Shown here: positions 32,052-42,777 of the stretch, piece by piece
Numbering within the stretch: position 1 is the stretch's first letter
Layout of the letters: every line of letters starts with the position of its first letter
Source of the DNA: Lunularia cruciata
Taxonomy: Eukaryota; Streptophyta; Marchantiopsida; Lunulariales; Lunulariaceae
Assembly: GCA_948567375.1 (NCBI GenBank)
Contig: OX419755.1
Coordinates: 70,188,944-70,252,943, forward strand
DNA: 64,000 nucleotides
Direction of reading: 5' to 3'
Notes under the pieces: model-generated
Told to the model about the DNA's origin: nothing
Database searches by the model: none
Seen by the model: the letters and a program-made list of their open reading frames with translations, nothing else
Position numbers and translations under genes: made by a program

Positions 32052-32721
32052 AGTGGCATTTGCAGTCATATGTTGTTCAGTGCTCATTATTTCTGAGAAT
32101 AGATAAAGCAAAGTGCTGTGAAGCAGTGCTCGTTGCTTGAGCTTGATTCCGAGTATCAACTTTGTGTCTATAATTGTGAGTATGTGGAGAAATTCAAAAT
32201 GCAAGTCAGTGTGCTTGTTGGATGTTGGATTCCACAGCCTTGATCTTTATTTTGTTTGTTTGATCCTGAGTGAAGTGCAATCGGAGCAATGCCTTGATAG
32301 ATCTGAGAGGAATTGTAGTGTGGGTAGTATTCTACATTTGTGAGTGTAGTGCAAAGTTGATGTGAAGCAATTTTGATTGAGGAAGTTGTGCCTTTAGTGG
32401 AGGGGTAGAAAAAAATTATGAGGCAAAATCATCTTACAGTGTAGTGCCGTTTTTGGGAGAGCCTGAATCATCACAATCAAGATTGTTTGGAAAGAATTGA
32501 AGGTGTTGTGATTAAGGAGTGTTACTTCGTGACAAGACTACGAATCAGTGCTTGTTATTCTCTTCTGGGTGTGGTTTCTACATGAGAGATTAAAGATGCA
32601 ACCAAGAAGAACTACATTGTGACTTTTGACTATGTGTTTGAACATTTCTGAATTGTATCTTTGCAGGAACAAACTTTACTTACTCGGTTACCGCAAAAGT
32701 GATATTTGTCGGGTTGTCACA

Positions 32722-34200
32722 ATATTACAAAAGATACTTGGAAGCCAGATCTTGGACCCTAGCTTACTGGAGAGGAAAGACAAAGGGTTTGGAGGTTCTT
32801 GAGGAGTCACACAAGTTGTTTTGCCTTCAGTATCAAGGATTTGGGTGCTCTGAAAGGACATGGTATACGGATTGAGCTGACTAGCAATACACCGGTTTTT
32901 TGACGTCCTTATCGATATAGTGAGATAGAGAGGACATTGATTCAAAGCTAGAGTAGTGACCTTTTTGAGGCTGGTTTGGTGGAGATTTCACATGGAGAGT
33001 ATGCATAAGCAACACTGATGCTAGCCAAGAAGGATATGCATGGCAGCTACACAGATAGGCGGATGTGTGGAGATTATCGTCCTATCAACCAACATACTAG
33101 AGCTGATTGGTAGGCCATGCCTACATCGGAGGAGAGTTTTGATGCAATTGGGCATGCAAAAGTCTTTAGTACTTTGGATCTTTGAGCGGGATATCATCAA
33201 TTTCCGATCAGAGAGGAAGATAAGTCCAAGACAACATTTTGGGCTATTGATCCTCACGGCAAGGATATGTGATATTAGTGGAGGTTCTTACCGTTTGGGT
33301 TAAAGAATGCTCCTATTGAGTTCCAGAGGGTCATGGATAGGATCCTAGCTGGATTGGATTTTGCTTGATGCTATATTGATGACATTTTGATCTACAGCAC
33401 TACTGTGGAGGAACATGAGAGACAGTTGTTGGAGGTGTTTGAGAGGTTGAGATCTCATGGACTCAAATTACATCTTGGGAAGTGTAGGTTCCTCCATGAG
33501 CAGGTTGAGTATTTGGGTCACATTGTCTACCCCGGAGGACTTGGTGTTCAATAAACAAAGGTGGAGGCTATTGCACGTATTCCTTGGCCTACGGATGTGA
33601 GCAGAGTGCAAGCATTCCTTGGCTTGGCAAACTTCTATTGCTGCTATATTAGAGGATTTAGTGCCATTGCCAAGGCCTTGACAAAGCTGACCAAGCTTAC
33701 ACAAGAGTGGTGTTGGGGAGATGAGCACAAGAGAGCTTTTGTAGAGCTCAAGGAGAGGTTGACATCTGCTCTTATTTGGAGGAGACCGATCAAAGGACAA
33801 CCATTTCAGGTTCATACTGATTGGAGTATGTTGGGGCTTGGAGCGGTGCTCACCCAACATGATGATGAGGGGAAGGAGTTTGTGATGGCCTATGCTAGTT
33901 GCTCCAACAATTCAGCAGAGGCAAAGTTTAGTTCATATGAGGGAGAGTGCTTGGCAGCAGTTTGGGCAATAGCATATTTTTTATGTTACCTATTTGGTAA
34001 CCCCTTCACCCTCATCACTAATCATCAGCCACTAAAGTGGTTGATGGAGTCTGAAAAGCTTTCACGATGGGCTCTGATTTTATAGGATTATGATTTCATG
34101 GTTGTTCACAGACCTAGAGTGGTGAACCGTGATGCAGATGGGTTGAGTAGAAACCCATGTCTCAGCCAGAAAGATCAGACCGGAGCACGTTGGCATGGTG
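32722..34200 (+). pseudogene. C1 reverse transcriptase and RNase H
   Basis: These copy the element RNA and remove it from the hybrid. The RT N-terminal text HTSCFAFSIKDLGALKG (with one shift) precedes MCGDYRPINQ near 33064, FSTLDL, DKSKTTFWAIDP and FLPFGLKNAPIEFQRVMDRI near 33290-33345. The active site CYIDDILIYS (YIDD) is at about 33368-33397. LGHIVYPGGLGV and the long open stretch from 33561 follow: FLGLANFYCCYIRGFSAIAK, then RNase H with QVHTDWSMLGLGAVLTQ near 33808-33858, SSYEGECLAAVWAIAYF and LITNHQPLKWLM. It is less damaged than the C2 copy; remaining stops are single TAG/TGA codons. Confidence 0.92.
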
Positions 34201-34329
34201 AGACAGATAAGGAGATGGTGCCAGGTTAGCATGCATCTGCCTTTATATGTATATTTTCTAAGGCTTTGGTGGTATCTCTCTCAACCCATACAGGAGGACT
34301 TATTGAGGTCACAGATTCAGAGAGTAAAG

Positions 34330-35640
34330 ATATTAGTACAATGCAGCGTGACATTCATGATGATGTCTTAGTGATGGATTATCTTCACACTGGTGTTGTG
34401 GGTGGCACAGTTGGGGCCAAGGAGAGAGACCGTGTTCTTTAGCAAGCCAAACGGTTCAGATTGGAGGGCAGACACTTTTTGCATGTATGGGAGGATGGTA
34501 GAGTGCGAGTTGTACCACATCCATCTCAGAGACCACAATTGGTCCGTCATGCTCATGAGGAGCTAGGACATTTTGGAGTAAAGCGTACATATAGCTTACT
34601 CCAAAGTCATTATTGGTGGCACGGTACGTAGACCAAGGTACAACAGTTTGTTGCCAGATGTGTGGTTTGTGACCAAGTTAGAGCATCATTCAATGCTCCT
34701 ATGCCACAATTACACCCATTACCTATCATGGGATTGGGTTACCGTTGGAGTTTGGACTTTGCTGGACCTTTACCGTTGAGTGTGAGACATCATCGGTATG
34801 TTTTGGTGATGGTGGAGCACTTCTCCAAGTGGAATGAGTTGGTGGCACTTCCTGACAAGTCTAGTGAAGGGACAACTTACTCGTTCTTGGATCAAGTTCT
34901 TAGTCATTTTAGTGCACCAGCTGAGGTTTTGACTGATCAGGGTACAAACTTCTTGGGGGAGTTCCACGTCTTGTGTGACAAGGCTTTGATTGATCACAAT
35001 GCTACCTCTTGAGATCACCCTGAGGCAAATGGCTTAGCAGAGAGAGTGGTTCAGACGGTGAAGAGAGGATTGCAAAAGTATGGTTTGCAAAGAGGCCACT
35101 TGGGAGATTGGGATCTCCAATTACCTTGGTTGTCCATGGGCTATCGGTTCAGCTAGGAAGCCTCCTTAGCATCCTTCTCTCAATAATTTTTACTCTATGG
35201 ACAAGATCCAGATTTACTTGCAGCCATTTTTTGAGATGCTATTGTAGTTTTGGACTTGGATGACCTAAATGTATGGATGAACACATGTTTTGAGCGGGCA
35301 GAGATCTTTTGGAGAGTGATGCCGATGTCCTTTGAGAAGTTGGCAATTGCTTAGCATACAAATACTTTATGTTATGCTACCATTTGAGGAGGAGGTTATA
35401 GACCCTCAATCCATCAATTTCATCCAAGCGACTATGTATATCTATAGCAGACAACACCAACAACACTTGATGTTTTGACATGCCGCACTATCTTGAGAGT
35501 GCATGAGGTTTTGCCATCTAGAGTCCTTGTGTTAGAAGGACATGATGGTGTTGTTTGGAAGGATCATGTGTGCAATTATGTGCCTTGCCACCTCCCAAAC
35601 ATTGATTGTACTATGGACCCAAGCTTGGCACTTATACGTG
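34330..35640 (+). pseudogene. C1 integrase
   Basis: A DDE integrase inserts the cDNA. The zinc module is HAHEELGHFGVKRT (about 34548-34590) followed by CVVC near 34660. The core has Asp in SLDFAGPLPL near 34755, Asp in VLTDQGTNFLGEF near 34930, and Glu in NGLAERVVQTVKRGL near 35030-35070, just after an in-frame TGA. The C-terminal part (FHPSDYVYL, TTLDVLTCRTILRVHEVLPS, DHVCNYVPCHLPNID) runs without a chromodomain into the PHD finger. The three catalytic acids are all present, so this was a DDE element, not one with a tyrosine recombinase. Confidence 0.9.
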
Positions 35641-35651
35641 TAGGCTTGAGG

Positions 35652-35786
35652 TGTATGTAGTGTGGCTCTTCTGGTGGAGCTGCTACTATGTTAGTGTGTG
35701 ATAATTGTTAGAGAGGATGGCATATGGCATGTATGACTTGTCCCCTCATGGTGGTTCCGCAAGGACAGTGGTTGTGCCCTAGATGT
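35652..35786 (+). pseudogene. C1 C-terminal PHD finger
   Basis: A PHD finger is a zinc-binding module that in known proteins reads histone H3 tails. The ligands are Cys codons at 35652, 35661, 35697 and 35706, His at 35721, and Cys at 35730, 35775 and 35784. The spacing Cx2C-x11-Cx2C-x4-Hx2C-x14-Cx2C is textbook C4HC3. The core text MLVCDNC, GWHMAC and PQGQWLCPRC is typical, including the Trp before the last Cys pair. Two TAG stops (35658, 35709) interrupt it, both plausible CAG decay. The frame ends with TGA two codons after the last Cys, so the finger was the C-terminus of the polyprotein. The C2 copy is at 47536-47670. Confidence 0.9.
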
Positions 35787-35957
35787 ACTTGACCTATAGC
35801 TAGTTCATTCTTTATATGGTATAGATTGCAGATAAGCAACTAACGATGGGGCTCCATAGCACCCGGCCTCCTAATCTTTGCCCATTATAGGGTATACCAT
35901 ATACTTAGAGTAGATGGCTATCTAGAGTTAGAGGGACCTAACCGCTAGCTAGGGAGG

Positions 35958-36086
35958 CAATTGTGGCACTTTAGAGTCTATGTATGACTTATGTGTGAGT
36001 TGTGCTTCTATAGTGTATGATGTTGACAACAATGTATGTTGTGTAGCAATGTATATACGGATGACAGCTTTCACGCCATTTGTAGT
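35958..36086 (+). repeat. C1 repeat B1 (X block) and spacer
   Basis: ttgtggcactttagagtctatg to agcaatgtatata, preceded by purine-rich agggaggcaa, which could be the polypurine tract. The same block recurs at about 36505-36608. C2 has both copies, at about 47843 and 48367. Confidence 0.75.
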
Positions 36087-36503
36087 GTCACATCTAGATT
36101 GCTCAGACACTGGAGTTGTAATGAAAGTAGTTAGAGTTATTTTAGTAGTTTCTCAGAGACTACTTTCTGACGGTCAGATTTTATGTTTGGGGTACTGACT
36201 TCAAGGTGGGGCACACCGTCACTTTGCACCATTTGCACCATCAAGTGTGTTGTCAGCAAGACCGTTAGGGTTCAAACCTAGCTCAAGTCCAAGGGTTATA
36301 CTTTCATAGTGCAGCTCCAGAGAGCTCACTTCTTTGATGTTGAGCCTTCGAGTTCCTGGCTATGGTGGACAGAGGCTGGTGAGCATCACCGGAATTCTCT
36401 GTAATAAGTCTCCAGTTGTTGGTAGTTTATAGAGTGAAAGATCAAGTACTGATTTGAGTTGAGTTGAGTTGAGTTCAGTTGAGAGTGGTAAACAATCTAA
36501 TTA
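36087..36503 (+). repeat. C1 repeat A2, homologous to the 5' terminal repeat
   Basis: Starts tgtcacatctagattgctcag and aligns with 22379-22813, with a deletion near 36400. It lies between two copies of the X block. Confidence 0.8.
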
Positions 36504-36504
36504 T

Positions 36505-36608
36505 TGTGGCACTTTAGAGTCTATGTATGACTTATGTGTGAGTTGTGCTTTTATAGTGTATGATGTTGACAACAATGTATGTTGTGTAGCGATGTATTTA
36601 CACACAAC
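36505..36608 (+). repeat. C1 repeat B2, second X block and right end of the element
   Basis: ttgtggcactttagagtctatg recurs here and ends ...gcgatgtatttacacacaac; element D sequence resumes at 36609-36613. The first X block (35958) is nearly identical, so the duplication is as young as or younger than the element. Confidence 0.75.
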
Positions 36609-37534
36609 AAAAGAGACTTCAAATCAAGTCATTGTGATAGAGGATCAAGGATGACATGGAATCGACCTGGTTTGTACTCAATTTTGATATCAAACAATTG
36701 GAGTTGTTCCTCCTATCAATGATATCGACTCTTCATATGTTCCAAGTGTAAGGTCTGCAACAATGGTTTGTGTTCAGTTCACATGATCACTTGTTTCCCC
36801 AAGAGATAATGCATCCATACCTTGGTGGCATATACCATTACAAGTTGTTCTTGATTTCAAGAAAAGTAATTTCTTTCAGCCATATTTAGTCGGCAAGATA
36901 CAAAGGCAATGGAGTGTAGTCCACTTGGGAGTTCTTGTTGCAACATGGCTCCAATTGCAAAGTTAGAAGCATCAAAATCAACCACACAGGGTAGTTGAGG
37001 ATCATATGGTTGAAGAATGGGCCTTGAAGACACCATATGTTTCAACTTCTGGAATGCTTCTTTGTGCTTGGTGGTCCATTGGAAGCTCAAGTTCTTCCCC
37101 AAGAGGTTAGTCAATGGTGCAACCACATGAGCATAATAATAGATGAACCATTGGTAAAAATTGGCAAATCCATTAAATGTTTATACTTTTGTAGCATCCT
37201 TTGGAGTAGGCCAATCAGTAATGCCTTTGATTTTCTCCTCTTCCATCTTGATCTCCTCCGATGAGATCTTATGACCCAAGAAGGTAACTTCCTTCTGCCA
37301 AAAGGTACACTTTGATTTCTTACAATAAAATTTCCATTCTCGTAGTCAGTTTAGGACTTCTCGCACATGATTCATGTGTTCAACCTCTGTCTTGCTATAT
37401 ATTAAGATACATCCAAGAACACCACCACGTACCAATCCAATAGTCCAATAAACACCCAATGGATTTGATCCATGAAGATTGCTGGAACATTAGTGAGCCT
37501 GAAAGGTAGAACTCTCCACTCAAAATGCCCATAC
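36609..37534 (-). pseudogene. Element D RNase H and C-terminal RT
   Basis: On the - strand from 37534: a FLDD-like active site broken by a 1-nt deletion near 37412 (text before ILIYSKT), then NFYQWFIYYYAHVVAPLTNLL, TKHKEAFQKLKHMVSSRPIL, the RNase H start CVVDFDASNFAIGAMLQQ near 36960, HSIAFVSCRLNMAERNYF, and the end YKPGRFHVI.DPLSQ near 36655. This is an ordinary chromovirus RNase H. B3 lies to the right and C1 to the left, both inside D pol. Confidence 0.88.
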
Positions 37535-37899
37535 TTTGACAACTCAACAAATATCATTGTTTTGGTAATCAGGTAAGTAAAGTTTGTTCACGCAGAGATA
37601 TTGGTCAGAATTGGTCAAATACAAAGCAACTATCACCAATGTGGTTTTTCTTAAGTCCTTCTTTAGTCTCTCGGGTAGAAGCCACACCCAGAAGGGAGTA
37701 ACAAGCACTGACTCACAGTCTCATCACAACAATTTGTCACCCATAATCACGACTTCATCAAATCTTTCCAAACAATCTTGATTGTGATGATTCAGATTCT
37801 CCTAAAAATGGCACTTCATTGCTAAACTCTTCCTACCTGCAGATTTGAAATGACAATGCACTTCTTCATATCTACCTCTTCAAATCTCAAAACTCTTAC

Positions 37900-40456
37900 T
37901 ACTCCAATCCGATCTCTACTTCTTCCTCGACTTCCAATCCCAAAATAACCTCACATAGTATCTATCCTCGGGTTTCACAACTACAAAATCTTCTACCAAT
38001 TCCAACACTTCTTCTTCTTGATCTACATTCCCATCATAGTTAACCTTTCTAAATCTTTATCCCCCGATCCACTCTTCTCTAATATCTCCAATGGTAACTC
38101 TGAAGATATTTGTATTCCTATCTTATCAACTTTGGGCTTTGCTCTTACATCCTTTTGAAGTTTATCTATCTCTTATTTAACTAAATCTAATCTAATTGTG
38201 ATATTGTCTTCCACTTCCAATATCTTCATGTCTACACGAGTTCTAAGACTAATCAGCAAAGCATTCAAATCCTTATCCTTTGCACTTCTTCTCCTTGTCT
38301 CCTGCACCAACAACCTTAACTCATGTAATCTCGTTTCTTCAATCCTCACACTGAGTTCTATAGTCTACACTGAGTTCATCTTTATTATGATTTCCTTAAG
38401 TGGCTTGAGCCTCATCTTTCTCTCCCATTCTTGATCTGCCTACCAATCTTCACTAAACATTGCAATTCTACCTTGAATTTGGCTTTCACCATCTCCTTCT
38501 CCTTCTCCTTCTGAACCATCTTATCTTCCAAACTACAAAGTAACTCCCTTAATCTCTCTTCCTCTCTATATCTTACTATCAACTCTCTTTGCCAAAGCTA
38601 CTTCTTCTCCTCTACACTCTCCATCATTCTATCAAGCTCTTGCTCCTTCTTTGCTACTCTTGCCATAGCATGGATGATTTCTATTTGTGAATCAGCAAAG
38701 TAGTGTTTCAAGATTTCATACTCAGCTATATGTCTTTCTCTTGCTATGACATTCTGCTCTATTACTTGTTCTTTACTTCCCACTTCCTTCTTTAAATTCT
38801 CAATTACTTGGTTCTATACTACTGCATCTACTCGTAGTACTTCCTTCTGCTCCTCTCCTCAGGTTATGATCTTCTTCTAACTTCACCAACACCTACAACA
38901 CAATCTTTACCTCCAAACATTCCAATTGCATTTCTCTCTTCTTCTCCTCCAACTTTATTATCAATGGGCATAAAACCTCCCTCAGATACTTAACTCCTTT
39001 GCTCCAATTTACCTCAACTTGCGGGCTTTTCTCCTTCTTTGCTTCTTCTTCACTAGACACTCTTCTTCTCAGCTACAATCGCCTTATTGGGATGGATTCT
39101 TTGCTCCCCAAACTTCCACTCTCTACTTCTCTTCTTCTACTCGGCCCTACCTCACACATCACCTACCTTTTGGAACATGCACCTCCCTGAATGATCATCC
39201 TCTTCTCCTCCTTCTCTGGAACTTCATCTTTTGGTCTCGGGTTACCTCCTTTTGCCATCTCTAGCTTTCCTTCTTCCTCCTCTATCCGGATGCATCTCCA
39301 CTCTATTTTCACTCTCACTACTTGCTTCACCACTCTGCAATGTAAGTTCAAGCTCTTCCTCCTTCTCTGAGTCTTTTGACTTGTACTTGACTTCCCCTTC
39401 TGATTCCTTGCTCCACAATGTGATCACCACCAGGTCCTTCCTTGGGTTTATTTTTCTAGTCTTCCGAGGTCTCATCGCCGTTACTTCTTCTTCTTGTTGT
39501 TGACTCCTCTTCTTTGACTTTGGAGTATTCACCTCTAAATGCATGCTCTGCCCCGTCTGTGCGTAGTATTCATCACTATTTTTGATTTGTAGAGTGTATT
39601 GCTACTCCTCCGCATCATCATCTCTTCTCAAGTCTAGATAGATGTGCGACACCATTTTGTGTCTTTCTACCGCATTCAGCAAATTCAATCCTAAATAGAA
39701 GTGGATTTCAAATGGCACAATGTAGTGTGGAGGCGACTTGTCATGCAAATTCCACACTATTTGTCTTGTGTGCTGATGGAAGCACTTTGCCCAATTGATT
39801 GGTTCCCCTGCAAACATATTATGGAAGAACACCACTTGATGTTTCATCACATAAGTAGTTTGCTCCAGCTTGAAGACAGCCATCATTGCTCCTATGATGC
39901 CTCTCCTCACAAGGTCCTTGTAACTCTCAACTTTATAACCATTTTTTGTGCATTTTGAAGAAAAGGCATCTTGCACTTCTTGGGTTTCTTCAGCTACTTT
40001 TCCTTTCTCCAAGAATGTGACTCCCTGCTCCTCACCCGCCTCTCTTCCATGTACTAACCTCCAATCCAACTCTATCCATCAAGCCAAATTTCCTCTCTTA
40101 CCCTCTACCTTGGGTCCATCAAGACATTTACTCTCAATGATCTCGGTCATGAAACTTGGAAAACTAAGGTTTCAGTCCCATGCCAGAAATGTGATCCAAA
40201 GTTTTCTCAAGACTTCAATTCTTGCAATCATATCTTATCTTAGAATCCCATGATTTCTCATTACAAATTCCAAGTTCCTCTTTCTACCTCCCATCTTACT
40301 CTCCTCCACTTTGGGTTGGTGGACACTCTTCCAACCAACTCCAAGAATAACTCTCCTGACTTTCTCTTGATGCACTAGTGCAACTCTTACTACACTCAAT
40401 TTTCCATGATCTCCCTCAAGACGACTTCTTAATGGCGGTGGGAAATTACTTGTCAT
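37900..40456 (-). pseudogene. B3 U3-encoded protein, decayed
   Basis: ATG at 40456 gives MTSNFPPPLRSRLEGD, as in B1 and B2. The N-terminal globular half continues (ESKCLDGPKVEGKRGNLA, NGYKVESYKDLVRRG, TTYVMKHQVVFFHNMFAGEP, PPHYIVPFEIHFYLGLNLL, 40069-39602), then LEVNTPKSKKRSQQQ near 39540 and acidic text, and the coiled coil (NVIARERHIAEYEILKHYFAD near 38760-38690). Stops and shifts are more numerous than in B2, especially at 38780-39250. The end, near 37900, is truncated in conservation. Confidence 0.7.
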
Positions 40457-40730
40457 CTCTTTGTCTCTATCCCAAATCTTATTAGTGGCGTGCCTCCTCC
40501 GTCTTTCTTCACTTCAAGTTTCTACCAACAAATCACACCTCTTGCATGCTCTTTTCATTGTCAATTTTACCCCACTCATAGGCTAGCCATTTTTATATGC
40601 GGTACCTTCTTGAATGTTCAACCTTGAAAGAAAATTGTTACATTGTCCTCGCCTCGGGTTGTGCACCCCCAAGTCAAAGTCTCCTTACTTTGGGTTGAAT
40701 GTTGACAAGACCACTCCGAGTACTTTGTCT

Positions 40731-41422
40731 TGTGAGCCAGTCTGTCTCTCACTCAAGATGAACCTTTGATGGCTATTATAGTAGCGCATCATGGACTAAG
40801 AAGGCAAGGAACCCCAACTCCATCATACTCCTCCAAGGCTAACACTCCAATACTCAAGACATTGCTCACTAGAGAACTCAATGAGAGAGAGATAGTTGCG
40901 AAATGAAAGGATGATGAGTACCTCCTCACCTCTTGTTTATATACTTGTGAAAGAGTTACATACCAAAGTTACTAATTATCGTAGTAACTCAAGTTACTAG
41001 ACTAAAAGTCAAGTAAAGTCAAAAAGTAGAAAGGAATATCCATTCACATAGGCATATTCCCCTAAGCATGTGGTCGTATCTTGACCTAACCATTAAGTCA
41101 AGGATTCCTTCACATGGGCTATCCTTGGACTAAAGAAGAATCCAAAACAAAAAGGCTTGCGGGCCCAAGAGTTCTCAACTCTTTCCTCAAAGCCAAACAC
41201 TTAGGAATAATACCAAGTCAACACACTAAAATCCAAAATAGTGGTGCTCATCTTTTCTACTTCCTCTAAAGTAAGGTCCACTCTATCTTAGTTATGACTA
41301 ACTTTAGCCAACCATGACTAATATAGAAACATCCTTTATCTCTATATAAATAATATCTCTTAAGTACTTGTAGTACCAAGCTAAATATCACAATACCACA
41401 CACATGCGCAAATGGATGTTAT
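40731..41422 (-). repeat. Solo LTR of family A inside B3
   Basis: tgtgagccagtctgtctctcac to aaatggatgtta on the + strand is the complement of the A LTR. The flanks tgtct (40726-40730) and agtct (41423-41427) form a TSD with one mismatch. It is very like the solo LTR at 27400-28089, sharing variants such as ttaagtcaaggattcc-type text. Confidence 0.88.
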
Positions 41423-41574
41423 AGTCTTTTGATGTAAAGTTACTTTACCTCGGTTTACAACCCAAAGATATCATTTTTTGCCTTCTAATGCCATACATGT
41501 ATTGCATTAGAATACAACTTCATCAGTACACTTCTTCTTCAAAAATAAGAAAAAACATAAAAAGGGGTACCACA

Positions 41575-42367
41575 CATACCTTGTGCAAAAGGCAATCTTT
41601 TGCACATCCTCCATATCAATGGGGATGTACCAATAGCCAATGAAAAGATCCAACTTGGAAAAGTATCATGCTTCCTTCAATTGATCAAGCCAGTCATTGA
41701 GCCAAGGCAAGGGATATGCATTCTTCATTGTTTGCTTTTTGAGTCCACAGTAATCAATACATATACAAAGTCCTCCATCCTTCTTTGGAATGAATAGTAC
41801 CGATGCTCCCCAAGGAGAGGTGCTATGTCATGTGAAGTCCTTCAACAACTCCATAAGTGTTGTTTTCAATTCCTCCAACTCCTTTGGTGAGAGCCAATAG
41901 ATTGGTCTACTTACTAGAGTACTCCCTGGCAATAAATCAATCTTGAAAGGCATACCACAATTGGAGGGTAATCCCTTTGGCAAATCATCTAGAAACATGT
42001 CCGCAAACTCCTAAATTATATGATCAATGATTGCTTGATGAGGCTCTTGGCTCTCCTCATATTGTCCTTTTGCAATAGGCTTAATCCACACCACAAAAAC
42101 AAACTAATCTTCCTCCAAAGCTTGCTCTATGGCTGCTTCACTAATAAACTTCCCATCTAGGGACTCATCTTTCTTCCAAGCTTGCTCCATGGCTGCTTTC
42201 TTGGTAAACTTCCCATCTTGGGACTCATCCTCCTTCAAGGCTTGCTCTATGGCTACCTTTTTGTCCAACTTTCCATCCTAAGACTGACTATTTTTAGGTG
42301 TCTTACTCAAATGTGCCAAACAACCTAATCAGAAATTCTTACCTTGGTGTTGTACTTGAATTTGTCA
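41575..42367 (-). pseudogene. Element D N-terminal reverse transcriptase
   Basis: On the - strand this carries the RT start: text equivalent to [23 protein letters not shown] is readable near 41750-41820 (only parts are in frame), with [15 protein letters not shown] near 41670-41710. Upstream, about 42050-42290, lies a triplicated acidic linker (see next entry). B3 separates this part from the rest of RT. Confidence 0.7.
42105..42290. repeat. Three imperfect tandem units in the element D linker
   Basis: cttgctc(t/c)atggctgc or a close variant followed by aacttcccatct(a/t)gggactcat recurs at about 42120, 42180 and 42240, a period of about 60 bases. It looks like a small in-frame tandem repeat in the protease-RT linker. 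Confidence 0.7.
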
Positions 42368-42721
42368 TCAGGTCCAATCAAATTGAAACTTATAATGTTC
42401 AAGCCAAGGTAGTCCTAGAATGACATCATAGTGTAGAGGTGCCACTACAAACCTCATACACTCTAAATACTCCTTCCTAATCTTGAAGGCAATAGGATAC
42501 GAGGTACAAAATGTAGAACCCTTTCTACCATCCGCCATCATCAATCTATTTCCAATTATTGGCTTGATAGGAATACCCAATTCCTTTGCTACTTGCATAG
42601 ACGTATGATTCTCTAAACTTCTAGAGTCAACCAAAATCTTATAACCCTGATTAGATATCATACCTTGCAAGTGAAGCAAACTTGCATACGTTGAGCCTTC
42701 AATCCCATTAGAACTAATCAA
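42368..42721 (-). pseudogene. Element D aspartic protease
   Basis: Open on the - strand. The retropepsin active-site block reads ILVDSRSLENHTSMQVAK (DSR where DSG is usual), followed by LMMADGRKGSTFCTSYPIAF and VILGLPWLEHYKFQFDW, the standard end of gypsy proteases. The Gly-to-Arg change in the active triad would inactivate it. Gag lies upstream, RT downstream. Confidence 0.85.
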
Positions 42722-42777
42722 GCTCCCAGTAGGTGGCTCAAAATCTCTTACTAGGATTCCTTGTTTCCTTGATCATT

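Larger units (their letters stand above)
28956..32721 (+). mobile_element. B2: giant solo LTR of family B, uninterrupted copy
   Basis: The best copy of family B, 3,766 bp. It starts tgtggtacccacatttttt and ends gtcgggttgtcaca. The flanks atagt (28951-28955) and atatt (32722-32726) are a TSD with one mismatch, and the C1/C2 comparison shows a clean insertion into the linker. Structure: short leader, ORF 29356-31925, TATTTAAG box at 32044-32051, and about 670 bases of R/U5-like sequence. B4 shows the same end joined to a primer binding site, which identifies these units as LTRs rather than DNA transposons. Confidence 0.88.
22379..36608 (+). mobile_element. Element C1: gypsy-type retrotransposon with methyltransferase and PHD finger
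   Basis: C1 lies inside D between the integrase N-terminus and RNase H codons. Left flank ggaag (22374-22378) and right flank aaaag (36609-36613) are compatible with a mutated 5-bp TSD. Subtracting the solo A LTR and B2 leaves about 9.8 kb. Order: terminal repeat A1, leader, Gag with two CCHC knuckles, protease, C5 methyltransferase, linker, RT, RNase H, integrase, PHD finger, then repeat block B1-A2-B2. The gag-to-protease frame is continuous and the methyltransferase follows in the post-protease frame, so one polyprotein is likely. Many in-frame TAG stops and a few shifts make the copy dead. The family differs from A, D and E in carrying two chromatin modules. Confidence 0.88.
37535..41574 (-). 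mobile_element. B3: giant solo LTR of family B
   Basis: The right end reads ggggtaccaca and the left end tttgacaactcaacaaatatc. The 5-bp TSD catac is exact (37530-37534 and 41575-41579). Within it lies a solo A LTR at 40731-41422. Without that LTR B3 is about 3.35 kb, so it has lost several hundred bases, mostly in the region after the ORF. It interrupts the RT codons of element D. Confidence 0.9.

Noticed and set aside
28956-32721. Family B as a DNA transposon with terminal inverted repeats
   Set aside because: The ends share only about four inverted bases, the TSDs are 5 bp, and B4 is followed by a tRNA-Asp-type primer site. LTR is the better explanation.
35958-36608. C as a true DIRS/Ngaro element with tyrosine recombinase
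   Set aside because: The pol region has a clear HHCC-DDE integrase and aspartic protease, and I found no tyrosine recombinase motif. Only the repeat layout is similar.
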